From Tardiphaga robiniae (GTDB taxonomy: Bacteria; Pseudomonadota; Alphaproteobacteria; Rhizobiales; Xanthobacteraceae), in the NCBI RefSeq assembly GCF_013359755.1, contig NZ_JABMCJ010000094.1, positions 620,001 through 684,000 of the forward strand: DNA of 64,000 bases, in the 5' to 3' direction. The position numbers were made by a program, and so were the translations under genes. Of this stretch, positions 29,354 through 38,123 are shown in pieces (position 1 is the stretch's first letter; the number at the start of each line of letters is the position of its first letter). The notes under the pieces were generated by a model, which made no database searches, had not been told where the DNA came from, and saw only the letters and a program-made list of their open reading frames with translations.

Positions 29354-30076
29354 ATGAAGGCTGTCATTCAATGCGGCGGAAAGGGAATGCGCTTGCGTCC
29401 GCATACATCCATCTTGCCGAAACCGCTTATGCCGATCGGATCGCGGCCCGTCCTCGAGCTCCTGCTCAAATGGCTCAGGCGAAATGGCATCAGAGAAGTC
29501 TTCATCACGACTGGATATCTGGGCCACCTTATTCGCAGTGTTTGCGGCGACGGCAATCAGTGGAACATGCAGATCGTTTACACGCAAGAAGTGGAACCGC
29601 TTGGAACGATGGGCCCGCTGTCGCTTTTGCGAGAACAACTCGACACGCCATTTCTGGTCCTCAACGGCGATGTGCTCACGGACCTGAATCTCAGTCAGTT
29701 CGTGAGCTGTCATCGCCGACACCAAGGTCCCCTCACCATCGCCACCGCCACACGTCCTACCAAGATGGACTTTGGCGTGATCGACGAGACGGGCGGTTGC
29801 GTCACCGGATTCCGCGAGAAGCCCGAACTGTCGCATCTGGTGAGTATGGGCATCTACTGCATGGATCCCTCGGTGCTGGACCGCATTCCGTCAGGTGTTC
29901 CATTCGGCTTCGACGATCTGATGGCCCAGATGCTGGAAGAGGAAATACCCGTGAACGTATTCAAGCACAACGGCATGTGGCTCGATATCGGGCGGGTGGA
30001 CGACTTCCTCAAGGCTCAGGATATTGCATGGGACGAGCAGTCGCCCCCGGCATTCGTGGCAACCGTCGCGGCCTGA
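29354..30076 (+). CDS. Sugar-1-phosphate nucleotidyltransferase
   Basis: Makes an NDP-sugar from a hexose-1-phosphate and an NTP. The 240-aa chain starts MKAVIQCGGKGMRLRPHT with the nucleotide-binding GGKGMRL loop and KPLMPIG lysine. LNGDVLTDL near 108 holds the metal-binding Asp, and REKPELSHLVSMGIYCMD near 155-175 is also typical. ATG 29354 has a perfect AGGAGG seven bases upstream. The exact sugar and base (GDP, UDP or dTDP) cannot be read. Given the LegB-like dehydratase two genes on, an amino-hexose such as GlcN/GlcNAc-1-phosphate is plausible. Confidence 0.9.
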   Translation: MKAVIQCGGKGMRLRPHTSILPKPLMPIGSRPVLELLLKWLRRNGIREVFITTGYLGHLIRSVCGDGNQWNMQIVYTQEVEPLGTMGPLSLLREQLDTPFLVLNGDVLTDLNLSQFVSCHRRHQGPLTIATATRPTKMDFGVIDETGGCVTGFREKPELSHLVSMGIYCMDPSVLDRIPSGVPFGFDDLMAQMLEEEIPVNVFKHNGMWLDIGRVDDFLKAQDIAWDEQSPPAFVATVAA

Positions 30077-30152
30077 CGAAGACGCTGCATGTCACGGCTG
30101 CTGCTCGTGCAATCTCAAACGTATCGCCGAATCCGGGATTGGAGATGAACAC

Positions 30153-31289
30153 ATGCTATTGGTATCAGAGCCAGTCCTGGGTCCGGACGAGCAAACAGCC
30201 CTAGCCTCTGTCATCGAGAGCGGCTGGGTTACGATGGGAGACCGGGTCCGGGAATTCGAACAAGCGTTCGCTCATCTTCATGAGGCCGAGGATTCGATCG
30301 CCGTCGGCTCGTGCACGGCAGCCCTCCACCTTATCCTGCACGCGCTCGGCATTGGGCCGGGCGACGAAGTTCTCGTTCCATCGCTGACCTTCGTCGCCAC
30401 GGCCAATAGCGTTCTCTATGTGGGAGCGCGCCCCGTCTTCGTCGATATCGACTCGGCCGAGATTCCGTTGATGTCGCTGGATGATGCTGAAGCCAAATGC
30501 ACATCGAGAACAAAAGCGATTATTCTCGTCCATTTTGCCGGTTACCTCGCGCATCGCGACACTTGGCAGGCTTTCGCTCGTCGCAAGGGCCTGCTCCTGA
30601 TCGAGGATGCAGCTCACGCGCCCGGACTGCCCGCAGTGGGGACCTATGGCGAGGCGGCAGCATTCAGCTTTTACGGCAACAAGAACATGACGACCGCCGA
30701 GGGCGGCGCCATTATCGCCCGCAGCCGCGCTTTGAGGGAAACCATCAAGCGAGCACGGTCTCATGGCATGACAAGCAGCACGCGACAGCGCCTCACCAGT
30801 CGTCGTCCCGATTACGATGTTACGATCCTCGGATTCAACTATCGTATGGACGATTTGCGCGCTGCCGTTGGCCTTGCCCAACTCAAGAAACTTCCGGAAT
30901 GGAATGACACCAGGCGACGCCTGTCACTGTGCTATCGTCAGTTGATGGCGGAGCATTGCCCAGCGGTGATGATACCCTTCGCGAATCCTTGGCCATCGGC
31001 GCACCATCTGATGCCGGTCGTCCTGCCGACGGCAACCGATCGGCAGCCTGTGATCGATCGGCTACGCAAGCGCGGCATACAGACTACGATTCACTATCCC
31101 GCCGTCCACCACCTGACATTCTACAGAGAACTCTATCCCGATACATTCTTGCCGCGCACCGAGGAGTTTGCCCAACGGGAGCTCACGCTGCCGCTGCACC
31201 CCCGGATGAACCCGGCCGACGTGGAACAGGTAGTGAATTCTCTTGCCGCCGCACTTGGCACGGAGTTTCCATTAGGGGCAATCGCGTAG
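30153..31289 (+). CDS. DegT/DnrJ/EryC1/StrS-family sugar aminotransferase
   Basis: PLP-dependent aminotransferase of 378 aa that adds an amino group to a keto-sugar nucleotide. ATG 30153 is chosen for the GGAG site 9 bases upstream and the family-typical start. Motifs: GSCTAALHLILHALGIGPGDEV near 55, IEDAAHAPG near 155 and SFYGNKNMTTAEGG near 180 with the PLP lysine. Together with the LegB-like 4,6-dehydratase it should make a 4-amino-4,6-dideoxy sugar. It lies two bases before the sugar transferase gene. Confidence 0.93.
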   Translation: MLLVSEPVLGPDEQTALASVIESGWVTMGDRVREFEQAFAHLHEAEDSIAVGSCTAALHLILHALGIGPGDEVLVPSLTFVATANSVLYVGARPVFVDIDSAEIPLMSLDDAEAKCTSRTKAIILVHFAGYLAHRDTWQAFARRKGLLLIEDAAHAPGLPAVGTYGEAAAFSFYGNKNMTTAEGGAIIARSRALRETIKRARSHGMTSSTRQRLTSRRPDYDVTILGFNYRMDDLRAAVGLAQLKKLPEWNDTRRRLSLCYRQLMAEHCPAVMIPFANPWPSAHHLMPVVLPTATDRQPVIDRLRKRGIQTTIHYPAVHHLTFYRELYPDTFLPRTEEFAQRELTLPLHPRMNPADVEQVVNSLAAALGTEFPLGAIA

Positions 31290-31291
31290 CC

Positions 31292-31996
31292 ATGCGCGGG
31301 GCAGCGAACCAGCTCCTGGCGTCAACTCCTGTTACGCAGGTGGGCTTGCGGCGCGCCCTTGATATTCTGTTTGCCGGTGCTGCGACAGCCACTCTCGCTC
31401 CTCTCTTCCTGATCGTAGCACTTGCTATCTGGATCGAAGGCGGAAGGCCGATTCTGTTCTCGCAACTTCGTCTCGGGCAAAATGGACGACCATTCCGCAT
31501 GTACAAATTTCGCAAGTTCAGGCCGGATTGCGACCGGCATGGATGTCCGCTCACAATGGAGGGAGACGGCCGCCTGACTAGGATTGGCCGCATCCTCGCC
31601 GCGAGCAAGCTGGACGAGTTACCGCAACTCTGGAACGTTTTGCGCGGCGACATGGCGCTCGTGGGACCGCGGCCTGAATCGCTCGCATTCTTCGACTGCT
31701 TTCACGGTGGCTTCGAGAAGCTTCTCGACCACAAGCCCGGTCTTGTTGGTCCGTGCCAGGTCATGTTTCGACATGAAAGCAAGCTCTATCCCGCTGACGT
31801 TGCGGCTGTGGATTTCTATCGACAAGTTCTGTTCCCGACCAAGGCGAAAATCGATCTCGCTTATTTCCCGCGCCGAACACTGGCTTCTGATCTCGGCTGG
31901 ATTGTTCGTGCGGCCTGGGCAATCGCGGTGGGATCGTGGACCGAATACACGCGGAAGAATCAATCGAGAGAATCTAAACAACAAACCGGACATTGA
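31292..31996 (+). CDS. Initiating sugar-phosphate transferase (WcaJ/PglC type)
   Basis: Membrane enzyme that moves a sugar phosphate from an NDP-sugar to undecaprenyl phosphate, the first step of polymer assembly. The 234-aa chain has one hydrophobic segment (about 20-48), then RPILFSQLRLGQNGRPFRMYKFR and the conserved DELPQLWNVLRGDMALVGPRPE motif near 110-130. Its short length matches the PglC-type core plus one membrane-anchoring helix, not the five-helix WbaP form. It starts two bases after the aminotransferase stop. Confidence 0.94.
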   Translation: MRGAANQLLASTPVTQVGLRRALDILFAGAATATLAPLFLIVALAIWIEGGRPILFSQLRLGQNGRPFRMYKFRKFRPDCDRHGCPLTMEGDGRLTRIGRILAASKLDELPQLWNVLRGDMALVGPRPESLAFFDCFHGGFEKLLDHKPGLVGPCQVMFRHESKLYPADVAAVDFYRQVLFPTKAKIDLAYFPRRTLASDLGWIVRAAWAIAVGSWTEYTRKNQSRESKQQTGH

Positions 31997-32001
31997 CGGC
32001 C

Positions 32002-33009
32002 ATGAATTACCTTGGTGCCAGAATTCTCGTCACGGGAGCCGACGGTTTCATTGGCTCGCACCTGACCGAAGCGCTTGTTTCGGCAGGGGCCAACGTTACA
32101 GCTCTTGCCCAGTACAATTCCTTCGATAGCCATGGTTGGCTGGACGACCTCCCGGATTCGACCCGAAAGAAAGTCAACCTGGTTCGCGGCGACATCCGCG
32201 ATGCGGCTTTCGTCGGTCGTCTCGTACCCGGCCACGAAATCGTCTTTCATCTCGCCGCACTGATCGCGATCCCCTATTCCTACGTCGCTGCGCAATCGTA
32301 TGTCGAAACAAACGTGCTCGGCACCTTGAATGTGCTCGAGGCCGCGCGGCAGTGCGGCACCGAGCGGGTCATTCACACGTCGACCAGCGAAGTCTACGGC
32401 ACAGCCATAACAATGCCGATCGATGAAACTCATCCGCTGCAAGGACAATCGCCGTATTCGGCTTCCAAAATAGCTGCGGACATGATGGCAGGGGCTTTTG
32501 CGAAGTCGTTCGGCGTACCAGTCGTCATCCTCAGGCCATTCAATACGTTTGGGCCACGACAGAGCGAAAGAGCGATCATCGCTGCCATCATACGGCAGGC
32601 GTTAGATCCTTCCTGCCCCGCGATCATGATCGGGGATGCAACAACCGTACGTGACCTTACATTCGTTGCAGATACGGCAGCCGCGTTCATGGCTGCCGGA
32701 CTGGCCGAGGGCATCGAATACGGCCAGCCATATAACGCAGGTAGTCAGCGGGCGATCATGATCCGCGACCTGATTGATGTCATCGTCGACCTTACTTCCA
32801 GCGACAAGCCTGTGCTTCAGGATGAGAAGCGTCTGCGACCGACAAATTCGGAAGTGCGAGCGTTGCTCGCTGATTGCACCCGCTTCGTCCATGCAACGGG
32901 ATGGTCACCGCAGGTCACGCTGCGGGAAGGGTTGGAGCGGACAGTTGACTGGTGGCGTCATCGCCTTTCGGGAAAGCAAGTCCGGCGGCAAAAGGATTTC
33001 ATCACATGA
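32002..33009 (+). CDS. NAD-dependent 4,6-dehydratase, LegB-like
   Basis: A 335-aa short-chain dehydrogenase/epimerase. The Rossmann motif GADGFIGSH is at residues 13-21, the S/T site in THTSTSEVYG-like HTSTSEVYG near 125 and the catalytic Tyr/Lys in PYSASK near 150. The N-terminus MNYLGARILVTGADGFIGSH and the segments NSFDSHGWLDDL and AALIAIPYSY closely follow LegB-type GDP/UDP-GlcNAc 4,6-dehydratases of legionaminate pathways. With the aminotransferase it would make a 4-amino-6-deoxy sugar; the later legionaminate enzymes are not here. Its stop overlaps the next start by four bases. Confidence 0.88.
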   Translation: MNYLGARILVTGADGFIGSHLTEALVSAGANVTALAQYNSFDSHGWLDDLPDSTRKKVNLVRGDIRDAAFVGRLVPGHEIVFHLAALIAIPYSYVAAQSYVETNVLGTLNVLEAARQCGTERVIHTSTSEVYGTAITMPIDETHPLQGQSPYSASKIAADMMAGAFAKSFGVPVVILRPFNTFGPRQSERAIIAAIIRQALDPSCPAIMIGDATTVRDLTFVADTAAAFMAAGLAEGIEYGQPYNAGSQRAIMIRDLIDVIVDLTSSDKPVLQDEKRLRPTNSEVRALLADCTRFVHATGWSPQVTLREGLERTVDWWRHRLSGKQVRRQKDFIT

Positions 33010-34298
33010 TGGCCCGGCTAAGTTATGCCCGAGCTCTCCTGTGCTGTGGCGCCCTTGTCTTGCTCGCTTCCTCAAGACCCGCCTCAACCGAATCGCTCGC
33101 AAACGCCCAGTTCCTCCCGGCGCCCGCCATGGATTTGCCTGGCTATCTCGCGCCAGTCGTCGATGCGTCCCTCGGTACGACCTTGGTTCGTGTGACCACG
33201 CCTGAAAGTCCGATGGGAAACGGCATGGTTTGCAAGCGTTCCTATTGCACCCATCGCTATTCGAGTGCGCAGGCGTGGAACGCCGACCAGAGCCTGCTTT
33301 TGATTGTCAACGGATGCAATGGCCTGTGCTTTCTTGATGGGCACACCTATGCTCCACTGTTCCGGCGACAGCGCGGGGGTGAATGCGAATGGCATCCGCA
33401 AGATCCAGAGCTCATGATTTGTGTCGCCGGGCGTCGCATTTCGCGATGGGCGCCGCGAAGCAACGCCGAAGATGTAATTCTTGAGACGGAAGTATATCGG
33501 GAGCTTCAATTCGGCCCTTACAAGGGAAATCCCTCATGGGACGGTAACCGTATCGTGGTGCGCGCCATCGGCCGGCAGGGCACGCTTGTCGCATTTGCGA
33601 TGGATCTTTCGGATCGCCGGAAATTTCCTGATATTGAGCTGGCGCGAATTCCCGGCAAAAACAGCTATTGCGGAATCTCGCCGCTGGGCAAGTACATATT
33701 CTGCCAGCAGTCTCTCATTGACTTCACAGATCAAGCATTTGTCTTCAGCATTGAGGGTGATCTCCTGCAGAGCTGGACAGAGCATCACCGGCCCGGCCAC
33801 GGCGACATGACCGTCGATGCCGGCGGTGATGAAGTTTATGTCGGCATCAGTAAGTCGGCGCCCGACAAGTATCAGGTCATCAAACGGAGACTCCAAGACG
33901 GACAGGTCACGGCGCTCGCTCCCTATGGAGAAGCTCAGCATGCATCGATGCGAGCGATACGCCGTCCCGGCTGGGTCTTCATGAGTTATGCCGGCGCCGC
34001 GCTCGCTCCCGCCGGCGGCAAGAAAGTGGCACCGTTCGCTCAGGAAGTTATCGCACTTAAAATCGATGGCAGTGGCGAGTTTCGACGTATCGCGCATACG
34101 CGCAATGCTCCGTATGACTATTGGAGCGAAACGCATGGCTCACCTTCTCCTGATGGATCGCAAGTCATCTGGTCGAGCAACTGGGGGCAACGAGGCGGGC
34201 CGGTATTTGATTTTGTTTCCCGCATCGACTGGGCTGATCGAGACAGCGGAAACGACTTAGCGCAAGGAGATCGTCATGAAGGGCAACAGGCGCAGTAA
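33006..34298 (+). CDS. Secreted Cys-rich propeller-like protein of the polysaccharide locus
   Basis: A 430-aa protein with an N-terminal export signal (hydrophobic residues about 9-22, then SRPASTESLA). The mature part has repeated blade-like beta stretches (WNADQSLLLIVNG, GNPSWDGNRIVVRA, SPDGSQVIWSSNWG) suggesting a TolB/PD40-like beta-propeller, related in style to oligogalacturonate-lyase-type propellers. Eleven or more cysteines, including KRSYCTH, GCNGLCF and GECEWHP, suggest disulfides in the periplasm. No enzyme function can be assigned. It overlaps the epimerase start-stop and the downstream export gene by 23 bases. Confidence 0.75.
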   Translation: MMARLSYARALLCCGALVLLASSRPASTESLANAQFLPAPAMDLPGYLAPVVDASLGTTLVRVTTPESPMGNGMVCKRSYCTHRYSSAQAWNADQSLLLIVNGCNGLCFLDGHTYAPLFRRQRGGECEWHPQDPELMICVAGRRISRWAPRSNAEDVILETEVYRELQFGPYKGNPSWDGNRIVVRAIGRQGTLVAFAMDLSDRRKFPDIELARIPGKNSYCGISPLGKYIFCQQSLIDFTDQAFVFSIEGDLLQSWTEHHRPGHGDMTVDAGGDEVYVGISKSAPDKYQVIKRRLQDGQVTALAPYGEAQHASMRAIRRPGWVFMSYAGAALAPAGGKKVAPFAQEVIALKIDGSGEFRRIAHTRNAPYDYWSETHGSPSPDGSQVIWSSNWGQRGGPVFDFVSRIDWADRDSGNDLAQGDRHEGQQAQ

Positions 34299-35550
34299 GA
34301 CTTTCAGCTATGTCCCCATCAGCGTCTGGGCAGGGATCATTGTCTTGGCAGGCAGCGACGGTTGCCTTGGAGCTCAATACAGCCTCGCGCCTGGTGATAC
34401 TGTCGAGGTATCGGTCGGTGGAGCGCCTGAACAGCGCAATAGAGCTCAGATCCAGATTGACGGCACCATTGCTCTTCCCGGGGTCGGTACGGTGCCGGTT
34501 GCAGGTCTGACCCCGTCGGAACTTCAGACTCGCATGGAGACGCTGCTGCAGTCCAGGATTCTGCGTCAGCGCTCACCGGATGGGCGAGAGCAGGCGCTCG
34601 TCATCAAGCCTGGGGACGTGATCGCGAGCGTCGTGGAATATCGACCGATCTACGTCACAGGCGACGTTCTTACGCCCGGACAGCTGGTGTATCGCGCGTC
34701 CATGACTGTACGCCAAGCCGTTGCAGTCGCCGGTGGCTTTAGCCTGTTGCGTTCTCGCGGTCAGGTCGGTGCTATCGATCCGGCGGATCTGTTGCGCGAT
34801 TACCAATCTTTGTCGACCGAGTACATCAAAGAGTATATCCACGTGATCCGCACCAATGCGGAACTCCAGGGCAATGACAGCTTCGATCAGAAGATACCCA
34901 GCGAAGTATCTTTGCCGGTCTCCGTCATCGAGTCGATCATGCAATCCGAGTCGGCGTCGCTAAAGACCGCGCAAATCGACTATCGTAAGGAACGAAGCTT
35001 TCTGGAGGATGCAGTCAAACAATCGGAGGCTCAGCTCGTAACCCTCAGGAAGCAGCAGGACGGTGAGGAAAAGGGTGTTCAGGCCGATGAGGATGAGCTG
35101 GATCGGGTAGCCAAGTTGTTTGGCGCAGGATCATTGCCAAGCCCCCGTGTTACGGAAAGCCGACGCGCTCTTCTGTTGTCGTCGACAAGGCGTCTTCAGA
35201 CGATGGTCGAAGTCATGCGGCTGCAACGTCAGCGCGACGACTTCGTGCGCCAGATCGAGCGGGTCGCCAATCTGCGAACCATCAATCTGTTGCGCGAGTT
35301 GAAGGATTCAACCGTTCGCATGGCGGACTTGCGGGTTAAATTGCAGGCGTTGAGTCAAAAATTGCAGCCTGTCGGCGGTGCGGGAGCACTACCTGTCGGA
35401 ACCAGCGATCTCCGAGCAGAGGTAACGATCGCACGAAAGGTCGGCCAGCAGTGGAACAGGATCGTCGCATCAGTTGATTTCGATGTAGAGCCGGGAGATG
35501 TGGTCGAAGTTGCGCTGCGCCCTTCGGGAGTAGCCAGCGCATCTAACTGA
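34276..35550 (+). CDS. ExoF/Wza-like polysaccharide export protein
   Basis: A 424-aa exported protein. After a signal segment (about 8-32), the Poly_export domain starts at YSLAPGDTVEVSVGG and runs to about 100. An SLBB-like ligand domain (YVTGDVLTPGQLVYRASMTVRQAVAVAGGF) follows near 122-155. The long coiled-coil region (about 215-370), rich in Glu, Arg and Gln, is the feature that separates rhizobial ExoF from Wza. It should help form the periplasmic/outer-membrane export path with the Wzc-like protein at 41374. Confidence 0.88.
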   Translation: MKGNRRSKTFSYVPISVWAGIIVLAGSDGCLGAQYSLAPGDTVEVSVGGAPEQRNRAQIQIDGTIALPGVGTVPVAGLTPSELQTRMETLLQSRILRQRSPDGREQALVIKPGDVIASVVEYRPIYVTGDVLTPGQLVYRASMTVRQAVAVAGGFSLLRSRGQVGAIDPADLLRDYQSLSTEYIKEYIHVIRTNAELQGNDSFDQKIPSEVSLPVSVIESIMQSESASLKTAQIDYRKERSFLEDAVKQSEAQLVTLRKQQDGEEKGVQADEDELDRVAKLFGAGSLPSPRVTESRRALLLSSTRRLQTMVEVMRLQRQRDDFVRQIERVANLRTINLLRELKDSTVRMADLRVKLQALSQKLQPVGGAGALPVGTSDLRAEVTIARKVGQQWNRIVASVDFDVEPGDVVEVALRPSGVASASN

Positions 35551-35834
35551 GCCATTGGCACAAGCGGGGGTACCCACAAAGGATACCGCGCTTACGACCT
35601 CTGGCCGGACGCCTGCACAAAACTGCGCGCTGAGGCGCGCATCGCTTTTCCAGCCGACATTTCCTCCATGTCATTCAGACCGCTAGAGGCCCCACGAATA
35701 GTAGACTGCCTCAGCCAAATGTGCAGTCGGATTACCCCAACTTGAACATTTACATGGCTCATCGAAATTGGAATGCTTTCCCTCCGATCAATCCTTGTCA
35801 TTCGATTGAAGTAGTAGGCGAAGGGAATGACGAC

Positions 35835-36533
35835 ATGTTGAATTTGAACCAGAGTGCCACATTGCCCGGCGCAATTGCATCGCTTCATCCCTGCAGGGAA
35901 TCCATCTTCAACATTTCGAATCGTGCTCCCGCTATCCGGCCAGACGCTGACCCAGGCAAGAAGCCCGACCTTGGCGAGCAACGTGACGTCCTACACGCGG
36001 TTTTGGCGCGTATTGGCTGCGGGCAAGTTCTGCTCAAGCGTGGCTGTGTGCTTGACGTGAGTGCAATCGGACGTGCGATATTGGAACGCGAATGCAACCT
36101 CACCACCAGCCCTGAAACGCTCTACAGCGCCGTCAAGCAGCTGGTGAACCGCGCGGGAGCCCAAATTCCCGTTGGCTCGACATCATGGCTCGCGACTTCC
36201 TTCAAGGAGGGCGTCACCAGCCTTGTAAGCCAGATGGTCAATGTTTGGACGGATGAAACCAGCACCATCATTCTGCTCGATCTCGACGCTCATCCGGAGC
36301 CGACGCCCCAAGCGCTCCGGTGTTTGTTCGGCTTCACAGCCGCGGAAACCCAGCTTGCAGTCGAATTGGCGCGCGGCCATAATTTGCTTGATATTGCTCG
36401 CGCCCGACGGCTGAGCCGGACGACGATCCGCTCACACCTGGCCTCCCTGTTCGTAAAGACACAGACACGGCGGCAGGCGGAGCTGGTTGCATTACTCGGG
36501 CGTGTCGCCGTCCTGCCTTCTCCCGGTAATTGA
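35835..36533 (+). CDS. LuxR-type transcriptional regulator
   Basis: The frame is open from GTG 35721; ATG 35835 is preferred since AAGGG lies nine bases before it, giving 232 aa. The C-terminal 60 residues form a LuxR-type helix-turn-helix (LFGFTAAETQLAVELARGHNLLDIARARRLSRTTIRSHLASLFVKT). The N-terminal part (about 50-160) has no receiver motifs and may be a PAS-like sensor domain; I cannot name it. It sits inside the polysaccharide locus, separated by gaps on both sides, so it is likely a local regulator. Confidence 0.78.
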   Translation: MLNLNQSATLPGAIASLHPCRESIFNISNRAPAIRPDADPGKKPDLGEQRDVLHAVLARIGCGQVLLKRGCVLDVSAIGRAILERECNLTTSPETLYSAVKQLVNRAGAQIPVGSTSWLATSFKEGVTSLVSQMVNVWTDETSTIILLDLDAHPEPTPQALRCLFGFTAAETQLAVELARGHNLLDIARARRLSRTTIRSHLASLFVKTQTRRQAELVALLGRVAVLPSPGN

Positions 36534-36902
36534 GTCTGACGATAGGCACCCAGGCGAGCCGCCTTGTTCATCCGGGCACAAACACAGCGGCAAGTGAAAC
36601 GGGTCGCCGACAGGCCTGCTTTGCTCCGACGTTTGAACTGATTCTGGATCTGACGACACGACGCTTCAGCTTGCGTGCATGATGCCAAACGCGCTTCGGA
36701 GTAATCCTCTTGGTGTCGATGTCTCAATTCTTCAGGATCGCCGAATACTTCCGACGCGGCCGTCATTCGAACGAATGAAGACACTTTGTGATCGCCTCGT
36801 AAGCTCACATCGTCCGCTCATACGCGAGGACATCGAAATTCATCTGTAGCCGATTCTCCGGATCGACTGAGCTGCATTCCGATTGCGACCGAAAGGATTA
36901 GC
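36534..36902. other. 369-base intergenic region before the GT4 gene
   Basis: No gene is supported. Open frames on the minus strand (to 36808) mirror the regulator's coding strand and end in noise. A ribosome site GAAAGGA precedes ATG 36903. The region likely contains the promoter for the glycosyltransferase-to-NRPS-like run. Confidence 0.5.
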
Positions 36903-38123
36903 ATGACGTTGCATGTGCTTTGTGTGGGAGGCGAGGATCATGCCCTGCGGATCCCATTTCTGGCAGCTTTGCGCAGTCGTGGCTTTCGGGTGAGCGCTGC
37001 CGGTACTGGCGCTGCACTCCCGTTCTCAAATAGCGGCATCGAGTATCATCGCTATGACTTCAATAGATTCGGCGCACGGGTTGCTGACCGCCTAGCTGTC
37101 GGCCAGCTCTCACAGCTTGTGCGTGGCATTCGACCGGACGTTGTTCAAACGTTCGATACCAAACCAAATCTGCTTGCCCCTCTTGCGGTGAGAGGCGCAA
37201 TTCCCATTGTGCGCACCATCAACGGAATGGGTTGGGTATTCTCCTCGGCACAGCTGAAAGCTCTTGCATTCAGGCCAGCCTACCTAGCGCTGCAGCGGTT
37301 GGCCGCCTGCTGGACCTCGGCAACGGTATTTCAGAACAAGGAGGACAGCGACTTTTTCCGCCGCTATCGTCTGCTTGGCAAAAGCCCTGCTGTACTGATC
37401 GGAAGTTCGGGAATCGATGTCGATGCTTTCGACACAGCGCGGGCTCAGGCGCCGTCCACCGCACAACTTCGTACAGAACTCGGACTCGGTGACGACGAAG
37501 TCGTCATGACTGTGAGCCGACTGACCGTACAAAAGGGCATACCCACGCTTCTGGATGCAGCGGCGATTGTCCGCGAAGCGCGGCCCCGCGTTCGTTTCTT
37601 GCTTGTCGGTCCAAGGGAGAGCGAAGGTCCTTTTGCCGTGGATCAGGCTTTGATTGATCGATACGCACCACACGTAATCGCTCTCGGTGCGCGATCCGAC
37701 GTTCCTGCGCTTCTCGGAATCGCGAATGTCTTTGCCTTCCCGACGGAGTATCGGGAAGGAATCCCCCGTGTTCTGCTGGAAGCAGGATTGGCGGGTGTGC
37801 CTATTGTCGCCACGCGTATGCCAGGCTGCGGCGATGTTGTGGTGGAGAACTGCAATGGTCATTTGGTGCCGCCCCGGGACCCGCGTGCGCTCGCCGCAGC
37901 CATTCTCGATCTTCTCCAGGATCCTGCCCGCGCAAAGAGCATGGGACAGCGCTCGATCGCGCTCGTGCGCCGTGAGTTCGACCTGAACGTCGTGGCTGAC
38001 CGCTACGCCGATCTTTACAGGAAGCTGATTTTCACCGGGAGGCGAAGCGAAGATCCGGCTGCTTTGTCTCGCGACGTCCATGAAGATCGAAGGGTTAGCC
38101 GGCACAGCGGGAAGTCATCATGA
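36903..38123 (+). CDS. Glycosyltransferase family 4 protein
   Basis: A 406-aa GT-B glycosyltransferase that probably extends the lipid-linked oligosaccharide in the cytoplasm. The N-terminal GT4-like domain (about 5-185) is followed by the glycosyltransferase-1 domain with VSRLTVQKGIPTLLDAA near 203, and FPTEYREGIPRVLLEAGLAGVPIVAT near 278 holding the E-x7-E pattern. The middle segment TINGMGWVFSS resembles PglA/CapM-type transferases. Its stop overlaps the polymerase start (ATGA). It is the only clear glycosyltransferase in the locus. Confidence 0.92.
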   Translation: MTLHVLCVGGEDHALRIPFLAALRSRGFRVSAAGTGAALPFSNSGIEYHRYDFNRFGARVADRLAVGQLSQLVRGIRPDVVQTFDTKPNLLAPLAVRGAIPIVRTINGMGWVFSSAQLKALAFRPAYLALQRLAACWTSATVFQNKEDSDFFRRYRLLGKSPAVLIGSSGIDVDAFDTARAQAPSTAQLRTELGLGDDEVVMTVSRLTVQKGIPTLLDAAAIVREARPRVRFLLVGPRESEGPFAVDQALIDRYAPHVIALGARSDVPALLGIANVFAFPTEYREGIPRVLLEAGLAGVPIVATRMPGCGDVVVENCNGHLVPPRDPRALAAAILDLLQDPARAKSMGQRSIALVRREFDLNVVADRYADLYRKLIFTGRRSEDPAALSRDVHEDRRVSRHSGKSS

